From positions 1 to 64,000 of the forward strand of contig JANYHI010000046.1 of assembly GCA_025359125.1 (NCBI GenBank): a stretch of 64,000 bases of DNA, read 5' to 3'. The position numbers were made by a program, and so were the translations under genes. Below are positions 53,036 through 60,971 of this stretch, one piece after another; within the stretch, counting starts at the first letter, position 1, and every line of letters begins with the position of its first letter. The notes beneath the pieces were generated by a model. It had not been told where the DNA came from, searched no databases, and was given only the letters and a program-made list of their open reading frames with translations. The stretch is from Cytophagales bacterium (GTDB taxonomy: Bacteria; Bacteroidota; Bacteroidia; Cytophagales; Cyclobacteriaceae).

Positions 53036-54302
53036 TTTCGTTAATGGAGCTAAATAAAAATCCGCTAATTACTTTTGGATAAAAATATGTTGACTTTTGT
53101 GGCATCGTAAACCCGCTAGCGCAAACTTGTTTTATTTCTTCAATACTTACCTCTTGGGTGATAACAGCCATTTGAGCTTCGTCTTGATGTACCTTCTCCA
53201 AGCAGGAAGAAAAATTTCTCTCAAATGAAATTTTCTCAGATTCTCTTTGATCTTTGCCGAGTATTCCAAAAATCTTTTCGATGATGAAATAGTGAAGTAC
53301 AGTCAAATCAAGATTTTTAATTTCTTGCGGAAAGTGCCAGGTTATTTTATTTATGGATGCTGGCTTCAATCTTACTTTTAACGAATGATTTTTTAAGATG
53401 ATTCCGAAAGCCCACTTTTTGCCCATGATAATTTCATTGAGTGTGTCAGCATTTTCAAATACTTTCACATCAAAGTCGATTTCTAATTTTTTAATTACCT
53501 CTTTCTCACTAAAATTCTTAATTCCATGAATGAGCCGATGCGTTGGTAAAATTCGCAAATCGCCTGCTTCAGTGTTTGTCAAATACATTAAATGATAATT
53601 GTATCCTTCCTTACCAGTATGATTTGGATTTCGTGTTGCGTATTTTTCTTTCAGCACTAACGAACTTTCATATCGGTGATGACCGTCTGCTAAAATTATT
53701 TTAACAGGATCAATTAAATCAATAAAGCATTGAATAATCTTGGCATCCTGAATCACAGCCAACACATCTCGCACTCCTTGGTAATCTTCCGTTTCGTAAA
53801 GGGGAGTTTGAATAACCTCGTCCATGTACTTTTCCAATTCGAAGTTTGGATCCGTATAAAGTCCATGTGTTGGGCTTGCATGCAATTCCGTTTGCTCTAA
53901 TAATTCAATGCGATCATTTACAGATTTCGGAATAGTGTTTTCATGTCGAAGGATAACATTCTCTTTCCAATCGTAAGCTCGGATATGACAAACAAAACCT
54001 TTGCGACAATATTCTTTTGGCGAGCCCGCTAATTTAAAATATTGATAGTAGACGTAAATGCCGGGTATTACATCTTGTTCCAAAATCCCATTTCTCTTCC
54101 AGCTATCGAGTAATTGTTTTGCTTTTGCCGCGGGGTTTGATCCTTGCGGAACAGAGAGGTGTATTGAGTTGTATGGACTCTCATATAATTTTTGCCGTTG
54201 CTTATCAGACACTACATCAAAGAGTGGTGCGGTTAGTTCTTCAATTTTGTTTGCCAATGATGAGTTGTAGCGCCAGGCACGAATGGGTTTTATTTCGGCC
54301 AT
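53001..54302 (-). CDS. DUF1015 family protein
   Basis: From the preferred ATG at 54302 the product is 433 residues and begins MAEIKPIRAWRYN, the family-typical start, two bases after the accC stop. An upstream in-frame ATG at 54326 overlaps accC and is less likely. Family blocks seen: SPYNSIHLSVPQGSNPAAKA, ADGHHRYESSLVLKEKYA (conserved HHRYE) and YHLMYLTNTEAGDLRILPTHR. DUF1015 proteins are widespread, cytoplasmic and biochemically uncharacterised; some lie near 3-phosphoglycerate dehydrogenase genes. Here it follows accC in the same direction. Confidence 0.9.
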   Translation of the reverse strand: MAEIKPIRAWRYNSSLANKIEELTAPLFDVVSDKQRQKLYESPYNSIHLSVPQGSNPAAKAKQLLDSWKRNGILEQDVIPGIYVYYQYFKLAGSPKEYCRKGFVCHIRAYDWKENVILRHENTIPKSVNDRIELLEQTELHASPTHGLYTDPNFELEKYMDEVIQTPLYETEDYQGVRDVLAVIQDAKIIQCFIDLIDPVKIILADGHHRYESSLVLKEKYATRNPNHTGKEGYNYHLMYLTNTEAGDLRILPTHRLIHGIKNFSEKEVIKKLEIDFDVKVFENADTLNEIIMGKKWAFGIILKNHSLKVRLKPASINKITWHFPQEIKNLDLTVLHYFIIEKIFGILGKDQRESEKISFERNFSSCLEKVHQDEAQMAVITQEVSIEEIKQVCASGFTMPQKSTYFYPKVISGFLFSSINESEFQSLPYSRF

Positions 54303-54304
54303 CG

Positions 54305-55795
54305 TTACAATCTGTTTTTTTTCCAATTGCTTTCATTACCTATAGTTGCAGTTGCCTTAGAAGTATCAATTGTTGATGCTGAGAATGAAACCGCCAGCGC
54401 GGCAGCTAATTTTTCTACTTCAAGATCTTGTTCGCCCAATAAATATTCGGGCTTAAAATAATTTTCTATAAAACGCGTGTTGAAATTTCCAGAGCGGAAT
54501 GCTTCATGCATCATCACAAACTTACCAAAGCCGAGTGTTGTTTCTACACCCGTTATTTCGTAATCATTAATTGCGCGAATCATTTTGTCCATCGCAAGTT
54601 CTCTCGTTTCTGCATACACGATCAGCTTAGCAATAAGCGGATCATATTGAACGGGTATCGTCATGCCTTCTTCAAAGCCATCATCTACTCTTACACCATG
54701 GCCTTGTGGCCTGCGATAGGTTTTTAGCGTTCCAATGTCTGGTAAAAAGTTATTGCTTGGATCTTCGGCACAAACGCGCACCTCAATGGCGTGGCCGCGT
54801 ATGGTAAGTTGCTGTTGAGTAAAAGGCAGTTTTTCTCCTTCTGCTACTTTGATCTGAAGTTTTACCAGATCTAGTCCAGTGATTAGTTCAGTAACCGGAT
54901 GTTCTACCTGAAGGCGAGTATTCATTTCTAAAAAATAGAAACTCATGTCTTCATCTAAAATAAATTCGATAGTGCCTGCGTTATAATAATTCGCAGCCTT
55001 TGCAGCATTTACGGCAGCTTCACCCATTTTTTTTCTTAGCTCGGGAGTTAGAACCGGTGAAGGTGCTTCTTCTACAACTTTCTGATGTCTGCGTTGAATA
55101 GAACATTCTCTGTCAAATAAATGAACCACATTGCCATGCTGATCTCCAAATACTTGAAACTCGATGTGCCTTGGTTTAGCAATATATTTTTCGATAAAGA
55201 CAGCGCCATCTCCGAATGAAGCCGTTGCTTCACTAATGGCGCGTTCCATCTGACTCTGAAATTCATTTTCATTTTCTACCACACGCATTCCTTTTCCACC
55301 ACCACCAGCACTAGCCTTAATTAATATTGGGTAGCCTATTTTTTTGGCGACTGCTTTTGCTTCATCCACATTCGTGATGGGTGTGCTTGTACCCGGAACC
55401 AACGGCACGTTAAATTTAGCGACCGCTTCTTTGGCGGCAAGTTTACTTCCCATCACCCGCATCGAATCGCCTGAAGGGCCAACGAAAATAATTTCTTCTT
55501 TATTTACGAGGTCAGCAAAGTCCTCATTCTCTGAAAGGAAGCCATAGCCAGGATGGATGGCATTGGCACCGGATTTTTTTGCCACCTCAATGATTTTATC
55601 CATTCTAAGATAAGATTCAGAAGAAGGTGCAGGTCCAATGCAATAGGCTTCATCGGCAAACTTTACGTGCATGGCATTTCTATCAATCTCGCTGTAGACG
55701 GCTACAGTTTGAATTCCCATCTCTTTTGCGCTACGCATAATGCGTAAGGCAATCTCTCCACGATTGGCGATCAGTAATTTTTTAATTTTTGGCAT
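54305..55795 (-). CDS. accC: biotin carboxylase subunit (acetyl/acyl-CoA carboxylase)
   Basis: A 496-residue ATP-grasp biotin carboxylase. It has KLLIANRGEIALRIMRSAKE at the start, HPGYGFLSENEDFA, ASAGGGGKGMRVV (glycine-rich ATP loop), EKYIAKPRHIEFQVFGD and EMNTRLQVEHPVTELITG with the catalytic Glu/Arg. It is about 45 residues longer at the C terminus than E. coli AccC and lacks a fused biotin-carrier domain, so it needs a separate carrier protein. It could serve acetyl-CoA or a propionyl/methylcrotonyl-CoA carboxylase. The carrier and carboxyltransferase genes are not adjacent. Neighbouring 50-residue ORF is upstream on the same strand. Confidence 0.93.
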   Translation of the reverse strand: MPKIKKLLIANRGEIALRIMRSAKEMGIQTVAVYSEIDRNAMHVKFADEAYCIGPAPSSESYLRMDKIIEVAKKSGANAIHPGYGFLSENEDFADLVNKEEIIFVGPSGDSMRVMGSKLAAKEAVAKFNVPLVPGTSTPITNVDEAKAVAKKIGYPILIKASAGGGGKGMRVVENENEFQSQMERAISEATASFGDGAVFIEKYIAKPRHIEFQVFGDQHGNVVHLFDRECSIQRRHQKVVEEAPSPVLTPELRKKMGEAAVNAAKAANYYNAGTIEFILDEDMSFYFLEMNTRLQVEHPVTELITGLDLVKLQIKVAEGEKLPFTQQQLTIRGHAIEVRVCAEDPSNNFLPDIGTLKTYRRPQGHGVRVDDGFEEGMTIPVQYDPLIAKLIVYAETRELAMDKMIRAINDYEITGVETTLGFGKFVMMHEAFRSGNFNTRFIENYFKPEYLLGEQDLEVEKLAAALAVSFSASTIDTSKATATIGNESNWKKNRL

Positions 55796-55817
55796 TTAGT
55801 CGCAATTCAATTAGTTT

Positions 55818-55970
55818 TTAATTCTGTTGATCTAATCTTTTTGAATGCTCTTTAAATTGTTTTGCGTGTTCTATCAAAATAGCATGTGTTGATTTCAATT
55901 CGTCACTTGTTTGGTCGGTCTTTTTTAGGTACTCGGCCAATGACTCTATAATCCTATCTTCATTCTTCAT
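55818..55970 (-). CDS. small hypothetical protein (50 aa)
   Basis: A reverse-strand ATG frame (55970) ending in TAA (55818-55820). The product is charged and helical (NEDRIIESLAEYLKKTDQ, then KEHSKRLDQ), with no hydrophobic segment, so it should be a soluble coiled-coil-like protein. It lies 22 bases upstream of accC, fitting an operon leader gene. It occupies about half of the gap 55796-56125. No family is recognised. Confidence 0.5.
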   Translation of the reverse strand: MKNEDRIIESLAEYLKKTDQTSDELKSTHAILIEHAKQFKEHSKRLDQQN

Positions 55971-56074
55971 ATCATGAATCTATTTTACTGCAATTTATTA
56001 CTTTTTGGACACCGCCCCAGCCTCAAAATTCTTGCTAAATGAATTGCCGACTAATTCTTACTTGATTTTTTCAT

Positions 56075-56082
56075 TATTTTTG
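56075..56082 (+). promoter_or_regulatory. -7 element of the SPT-like gene
   Basis: TATTTTTG is an exact TAnnTTTG match 43 bases before the ATG. The correct distance for a -33 TTTG upstream is not occupied by a clean copy. Confidence 0.5.
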
Positions 56083-56125
56083 CGCCTGATTTATAAAACC
56101 GTCTTTTAGCTATTGAAAGCTTAAG

Positions 56126-57412
56126 ATGGAATCATCAAACAACAAAACGAAAAAAATAATGGTCGATTTATTTGAAAAACTGCGAATGGAAGAAGGCCCG
56201 CTGGCCAAATACTCTCACTTACCAGATGATTATTTCTTTTTCCCCAAGTTGGAGGGGGAGATAGGCCCACGCATGAAATTTAATGGAAAGACCGTTTTGA
56301 ACTGGAGTTTGAACAATTATTTAGGACTGGCCAACCATCCTGAAGTACGTAAGGCCGATACAGATGCGACTGAACAATATGGCTTGGCTGCGCCTATGGG
56401 AGCCCGCATGATGTCGGGGAATTCAGTCAACCACTTACTTTTTGAAAAGCAATTGGCAGAATTCGTAAAGAAAGAAGATGTCATGTTATTGAATTATGGC
56501 TACCAAGGTGTGCTTTCAATTATCGATGCTATCGTTAACAGAAAAGATGTAATCGTTTATGATTCAGAATCACATGCTTGTATTATAGATGGAGTTCGTT
56601 TGCACATGGGTAAGCGCTTTGTGTACCCACACAACAACATGGAAAATTTGGAGAAGCAGCTTCAGCGTGCTACCAAGTTAGCAAACGAAACAGGTGGAGG
56701 TATTCTAGTAATTACCGAAGGCGTTTTTGGTATGTCAGGCAACATGGGAGATTTGAAAGGCATTGTTGAACTGAAGAAGAAATACAATTTTAGATTATTA
56801 GTTGATGATGCACACGGCTTTGGAACAATGGGAGACACAGGCGCAGGAGTAGGCGAGGAGCAAGGCGTGCAAGATCAGATAGATTTATACTTCTCTACTT
56901 TTGCAAAGTCGATGGCGAGCATTGGTGCCTTTGTGGCGGGCGATAAAAAAATATTAAAATTCTTACGTTATTCCGTTCGTTCTCAGATTTACGCGAAGAG
57001 CCTGCCAATGCCATTGGTTGTTGGTGGCATGAAGCGTTTAGAGCTCGTAAAGAAACATCCAGAATATAGAGAGAACCTTAAAAAGATAATGGCTGCTATT
57101 AAAGGTGGATTATCTGACAGAGGCTTTGCCATTAATAAAACTCAAACTCCTCCAACCCCAGTATTATTTAAAGGGGGCGTAGGTGAGGCCGCTAACATGT
57201 CAATGGATTTGCGCGAAAATTATGGCATTTTCTGCTCTGTAGTGATCTATCCGGTTGTTCCTAAGGATGTTATCATGTTTAGAATTATACCTACTGCTTC
57301 GCATACTATGTCTGATGTGGAGGAGACTTTAACAGCCTTTTCTGCTCTAAAAACTAAGCTAGATAATGGTTTTTATAAGACAGAATCCCTTGTTTCTGTT
57401 ACTAAATTTTAA
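56126..57412 (+). CDS. alpha-oxoamine synthase, serine palmitoyltransferase-like
   Basis: A 428-residue PLP-dependent aminotransferase-fold enzyme. The PLP-binding Lys261 is in STFAKSMASIG, the aspartate of the cofactor site in LLVDDAHGFG (Asp227/228, His230), and His150 stacks on PLP (VYDSESHACI). NNYLGLANHPEVRK and GARMMSGNSVNHLLFEKQLA are class II alpha-oxoamine synthase blocks. It could be serine palmitoyltransferase, which starts sphingolipid synthesis in Bacteroidota, or glycine C-acetyltransferase. The long N-terminal extension (about 45 residues before the fold) and FPKLEGEIGPRM favour the SPT-like group; other lipid genes are absent here. Confidence 0.82.
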   Translation: MESSNNKTKKIMVDLFEKLRMEEGPLAKYSHLPDDYFFFPKLEGEIGPRMKFNGKTVLNWSLNNYLGLANHPEVRKADTDATEQYGLAAPMGARMMSGNSVNHLLFEKQLAEFVKKEDVMLLNYGYQGVLSIIDAIVNRKDVIVYDSESHACIIDGVRLHMGKRFVYPHNNMENLEKQLQRATKLANETGGGILVITEGVFGMSGNMGDLKGIVELKKKYNFRLLVDDAHGFGTMGDTGAGVGEEQGVQDQIDLYFSTFAKSMASIGAFVAGDKKILKFLRYSVRSQIYAKSLPMPLVVGGMKRLELVKKHPEYRENLKKIMAAIKGGLSDRGFAINKTQTPPTPVLFKGGVGEAANMSMDLRENYGIFCSVVIYPVVPKDVIMFRIIPTASHTMSDVEETLTAFSALKTKLDNGFYKTESLVSVTKF

Positions 57413-57500
57413 ATAAAATGGGTTTTTGATGTTTTTTAAAGGTTTTTAGCTAATTTGGCATTAATAAAGAAACACTCAATAAACTAAACATAACATAACA

Positions 57501-57683
57501 ATGAAAAGATTCGAAGAATTAAAGGCTTTGATCGCCTCTCTGGAGGGTGATGCTGACAAGTTTTATAACAAAGCAAATAGCGCAGCAGGAACGCGGGTTA
57601 GAAAAGGAATGCAAGACCTAAAGAATATTGCTCAAGCAATACGCGCGGAAGTTCAGGACTTAAAAAATAAAGAGGCTAAATAA
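57501..57683 (+). CDS. histone H1-like (Hc1) small protein
   Basis: A 60-residue protein: MKRFEELKALIASLEGDADKF begins the Bacteroidota Hc1/histone-H1-like group, with GTRVRKGMQDLKNIAQAIR as its second, conserved helix. It is mostly helical, with conserved Lys/Arg, and should bind DNA or RNA and help compact the nucleoid (inference from the family). It is followed by a strong bidirectional terminator that also ends the small basic-protein gene on the other strand. Confidence 0.85.
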   Translation: MKRFEELKALIASLEGDADKFYNKANSAAGTRVRKGMQDLKNIAQAIRAEVQDLKNKEAK

Positions 57684-57700
57684 TTTTAGCGGAAAGAAAA

Positions 57701-57729
57701 AAAAAGGGACTTAAAAAGTCCCTTTTTTT
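57701..57729. terminator. bidirectional intrinsic terminator
   Basis: GGGACT and AGTCCC (57706-57711 and 57717-57722) form the core stem around a TAAAA loop, flanked by A-runs on the left and T-runs on the right, so it works on both strands. It separates the convergent Hc1 and 49-residue basic-protein genes. Confidence 0.85.
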
Positions 57730-57877
57730 ATGCGCTTTTCTTAAAGCTCTTCTTAATTTCTTCGATATCAACCGCCTTGGCAACTGGTTTAAAGCCCTGA
57801 GTCTTCAAAGCTGTTCTTCTACGAGCTGACTTAGCTTTGTCTTTGCGATTCTTTCTTTTTAGTCTGGTTACTGACAT
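57728..57877 (-). CDS. small basic protein, conserved in Bacteroidota type
   Basis: A 49-residue product from ATG at 57877: MSVTRLKRKNRKDKAKSARR, then RTALKTQGFKPVAKAVDIEE and KKSFKKSA. The N-terminal half is very basic and the C-terminal half is a short helix. A longer in-frame start at 57925 would add a cysteine-containing piece that does not fit. The composition suggests RNA or ribosome binding (inference). Terminator shared with the Hc1 gene. Confidence 0.7.
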   Translation of the reverse strand: MSVTRLKRKNRKDKAKSARRRTALKTQGFKPVAKAVDIEEIKKSFKKSA

Positions 57878-57941
57878 GGTGTTGTTTGTTAAAAACGAGG
57901 GGCAAAAATAAGGATCATTTTCCATAATCCAAGTCTAAAGT

Positions 57942-58020
57942 GGTTTCTCATCGCTAGTTTCTTATCACATATTGCTAAAACCCTGTGGCGCCATCTGGTA
58001 ACTAGCCACTGAAAACCGTA
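57942..58020. repeat. GTT/AAC heptad palindrome upstream of hisS
   Basis: Arms 57942-57959 and 58000-58017 are complementary at 13 of 18 positions. The right arm reads AACTAGC, CACTGAA, AACCGTA in 7-base steps (58000-58020). The left arm carries GTTTCTC and GTTTCTT two periods apart. It ends 20 bases before the hisS ATG. Confidence 0.6.
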
Positions 58021-58039
58021 GATTTGGCGGTTTATAACA

Positions 58040-59410
58040 ATGGAAAAACCAAGTTTACCTAAAGGCACTCGCGACTTCGGCCCAGCGCAAATGGCTAAGC
58101 GTCAGTTTATTTTCGGCAACATAAAAAAAGTGTTTCAGAAATATGGCTTTCAGCCACTCGAAACTCCTGCCATGGAAAACCTTACCACCCTTACGGGGAA
58201 ATATGGGGAAGAGGGCGATCAGTTGTTGTTTAAGATTTTGAACTCTGGCGATTATCTTAAGGATGTAGAGGTAAGTAAACTAGAAACTAGAAGCTCGAAA
58301 CTGGTAACTTTTGATATCTCCGAAAAAGGTCTTCGCTACGACCTCACCGTTCCATTCGCGCGCTATGTAGTGATGAACCGCCACGAAATTACTTTTCCGT
58401 TTAAGCGCTATCAAATTCAACCCGTGTGGCGGGCAGATCGTCCACAGAAAGGAAGATATAGAGAATTTTATCAATGCGATGCAGACGTGGTAGGCACGGA
58501 CTCATTGATTTGTGAAGCCGACATTGTGTTGATGATCAAAGAAGTTTTTCAGTCTTTGGGAATTTTAGATTACACAATCAAAATCAATCACCGTGCAATT
58601 CTTTCTGGCTTAGCCGAATTAACGGGCACAGAAAATGAATCTTCTTTGTTTATTGCTATTGATAAGCTAGATAAGATTGGCGAAGAGAAAGTAAAAGAAG
58701 AGTTACGCTCGCGCGGATTTGAAGACAATGGCATTGATGCCGTTTTTCACATTTTAAATTTTAAAGGCACAACACAACAAAAAATAAATTTTCTTACCGA
58801 ACGTTTTTCAAATTCGGAAAAAGGAAAAAAGGGAGTTGCAGATTTTAAAGAAGTTTTGAATTTGCTCCAACACTATGGAGCAAGCCACGACAAAATTGAA
58901 TTTGATATTTCGCTGGCACGCGGATTAAGTTATTACACGGGCTGCATCTTCGAAGTAAAAATTAATAATGTTGCCATCGGTAGTGTTAGTGGTGGCGGTC
59001 GTTATGATAACTTAACTGGGGTATTTGGTTTGCCCGATGTTTCGGGAGTAGGAATTTCCTTTGGTGTAGATCGATTGTATGATGCCATGGAAGAACTGAA
59101 ATGCTTTCCTGAAGAGACGCAGATTTCCAGCAAAGTTATGATTGCGCATTTAGATGAAAGTAATTTTAACTATTCGCTCGGTGTAGCATATCAATTGCGC
59201 AATAACGGAATTGCTACAGAAGTATACCCAGAGGTAACTAAAATTAAAAAGCAATTGGATTATGCAAACAAGAAGATGATTCCATTTGTAATTGTAATTG
59301 GTAGCGATGAACAGAAGTCCGGTCTCTTATCTTTTAAAGACATGAAGAAAGGAGAGCAGCAGCAGATTTTAATTATGGATATTATTAAGTTGTTAGTTGC
59401 TAGTTGCTAG
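58040..59410 (+). CDS. hisS: histidyl-tRNA synthetase
   Basis: A 456-residue class II synthetase that charges tRNA-His. Motif 1 is in the YGFQPLETPAMEN region, motif 2 in PVWRADRPQKGRYREFYQCD, the HisA loop in ARGLSYYTGCIFEV, and motif 3 in GVGISFGVDRL. The C-terminal anticodon domain ends KSGLLSFKDMKKG. Two oddities: a loop at about 80-91 (KLETRSSKLVT) is encoded by AACnnnn heptads (58278-58309), and the last five residues (LLVASC) are encoded by a heptad arm overlapping the stop. The enzyme's essential motifs are all present. Confidence 0.96.
   Translation: MEKPSLPKGTRDFGPAQMAKRQFIFGNIKKVFQKYGFQPLETPAMENLTTLTGKYGEEGDQLLFKILNSGDYLKDVEVSKLETRSSKLVTFDISEKGLRYDLTVPFARYVVMNRHEITFPFKRYQIQPVWRADRPQKGRYREFYQCDADVVGTDSLICEADIVLMIKEVFQSLGILDYTIKINHRAILSGLAELTGTENESSLFIAIDKLDKIGEEKVKEELRSRGFEDNGIDAVFHILNFKGTTQQKINFLTERFSNSEKGKKGVADFKEVLNLLQHYGASHDKIEFDISLARGLSYYTGCIFEVKINNVAIGSVSGGGRYDNLTGVFGLPDVSGVGISFGVDRLYDAMEELKCFPEETQISSKVMIAHLDESNFNYSLGVAYQLRNNGIATEVYPEVTKIKKQLDYANKKMIPFVIVIGSDEQKSGLLSFKDMKKGEQQQILIMDIIKLLVASC
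58278..58309 (+). repeat. in-frame AACnnnn heptads inside hisS
   Basis: Four full 7-base units and part of a fifth are read in frame as protein: AACTAGA twice, AGCTCGA, AACTGGT, then AACT. They resemble the right arms of the palindromes at gene boundaries but have no opposing GTT arm nearby. They encode a loop that varies in length among Bacteroidota HisRS (from memory), so the insertion is likely tolerated. Confidence 0.65.
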
Positions 59411-59467
59411 TTATTGGTACATTAAACTACGAAGCAGCAGACTAACAACCACCAACTAACAACTAAT
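59388..59467. repeat. GTT/AAC heptad palindrome across the hisS end and up to hutH
   Basis: A perfect 12-bp inverted repeat (59388-59399 and 59453-59464), extending to 21 of 24 positions (59388-59411 and 59441-59464). The left side is four units from 59389 (GTTGTTA, GTTGCTA, GTTGCTA, GTTATTG); the right side ends AACTAAC, AACTAAT at 59467. The left arm is the end of the hisS coding region including its stop, and the right arm ends at the base before the TTG start of hutH. Confidence 0.85.
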
Positions 59468-60961
59468 TTGGAGAATACACATTACATATCTAACAAGCCA
59501 ATTACCTTTAGCGATCTAAATCGTGTGTTGCGTGGTCATACTAGAATTGCGTTATCAGAAGAATCAAAAAATAAAATAGCTAAGTGCCGCGGATACTTAG
59601 ATGAAAAAATAAAGTCTTCTTCAGCACCCATCTATGGAATCAATACGGGCTTTGGTTCTTTATACAATAAGCATATTCCGTCTGGCCAACTAGAACAACT
59701 TCAGGAAAACCTAGTGATGTCTCATGCCTGTGGCACAGGTGCGGAAGTGCCAAATGAGATAGTGCAATTAATGTTGATTCTAAAAGTGCAATCACTTGCC
59801 TATGGAAATTCAGGTGTGCAATTGAAAACTGCAGAGCGATTGGTAGAGATGTTTAACCTGCGCGTGCTTCCCAAAATTTATGAGATGGGTTCTTTAGGCG
59901 CATCTGGCGATCTCGCTCCGCTCGCACATTTGTCTTTATCCTTAATTGGAAAAGGAGAAGTTTATTATCAAGGAAAATCATATCAAAGTCAAGACATATT
60001 AAATCAATTAGGTTGGGATCGCATTCACTTTCGTGCGAAAGAAGGCTTGGCTCTGTTAAACGGAACTCAGTTTATGAGTGCGTATGGTGTGTGGTGTTTA
60101 CTTCATTCCAACAGGATTTTAAAACTCAGTAGTATTATCAGCGCATTATCGTTAGATGCATTTGATGGAAGAATAGAACCATTTCATGAATTGGTTCATC
60201 AAATCAGGCCACACAAAGGACAACTGCACATCGCAAAAGAAATTAAGAATCTGTTACAAGGAAGTGAGATTGTTACACAACCTAAAAAACATGTTCAAGA
60301 TCCATACTCTTTCCGCTGCATTCCGCAAGTGCATGGTGCCAGTTGGGATGCCATTCAATATGTTTCAAGTATTTTTTTAACAGAAATAAATTCTGTTTCA
60401 GATAATCCAAATGTTTTTCCGGAAGCAGATCAAATTATTTCAGCCGGAAACTTTCATGGGCAACCGTTAGCTCTTTCTTTGGATTTCTTAGCCATTGCAC
60501 TGGCCGAACTAGGCAGTATTTCTGAAAGAAGAACTTATCAATTGATTTCGGGTGCCAGAGATTTACCGAATTACTTAGTGGCGAATCCGGGTATTAACTC
60601 TGGATTGATGATTCCACAATACACCGCTGCTTCTTTAGTTAGTCAGAATAAACAACTCTGCACGCCCGCTTCTATTGATTCTATAGTTTCTAGTAACGGA
60701 CAAGAAGATCATGTGAGTATGGGGGCCAATGCTGCCACCAAAGCATATCGTATAGTAAATAATTTGTATTCTATTTTAGCTATTGAATTGATTACTGCAA
60801 CGCAGGCGTTGCATTTTAGAAAACCATTGCGCACTTCTCCTGCATTAGAAAAGTTTGTTAATACTTTTAGAACTAAAATTCCGTTTATTGAAAGCGATAA
60901 GGTTTTGCATAATGAGATGGTAAATGCAGAAATATTTTTAAAGCAAATTGATCTGGAGTGA
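59468..60961 (+). CDS. hutH: histidine ammonia-lyase
   Basis: A 497-residue MIO-enzyme. The Ala145-Ser146-Gly147 triad (GSLGASGDLAPLAHLSL) forms the prosthetic group. Ser85-His86 (ENLVMSHACGTG) is the selectivity site, and SH is the state of histidine, not tyrosine or phenylalanine, lyases. YGINTGFGSLYNK gives the catalytic Tyr loop and NFHGQPLALSLDFL the conserved core. It removes ammonia from histidine to give urocanate; the other Hut genes are not adjacent. The start is TTG at 59468, directly after a heptad arm. Confidence 0.9.
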   Translation: MENTHYISNKPITFSDLNRVLRGHTRIALSEESKNKIAKCRGYLDEKIKSSSAPIYGINTGFGSLYNKHIPSGQLEQLQENLVMSHACGTGAEVPNEIVQLMLILKVQSLAYGNSGVQLKTAERLVEMFNLRVLPKIYEMGSLGASGDLAPLAHLSLSLIGKGEVYYQGKSYQSQDILNQLGWDRIHFRAKEGLALLNGTQFMSAYGVWCLLHSNRILKLSSIISALSLDAFDGRIEPFHELVHQIRPHKGQLHIAKEIKNLLQGSEIVTQPKKHVQDPYSFRCIPQVHGASWDAIQYVSSIFLTEINSVSDNPNVFPEADQIISAGNFHGQPLALSLDFLAIALAELGSISERRTYQLISGARDLPNYLVANPGINSGLMIPQYTAASLVSQNKQLCTPASIDSIVSSNGQEDHVSMGANAATKAYRIVNNLYSILAIELITATQALHFRKPLRTSPALEKFVNTFRTKIPFIESDKVLHNEMVNAEIFLKQIDLE

Positions 60962-60971
60962 TCAAATCTGT

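Noticed and set aside
60948-60971. Earlier start of the second CHU_C gene inside hutH
   Set aside because: It would place eight polar residues before the signal peptide; the ATG at 60972 begins directly with it.
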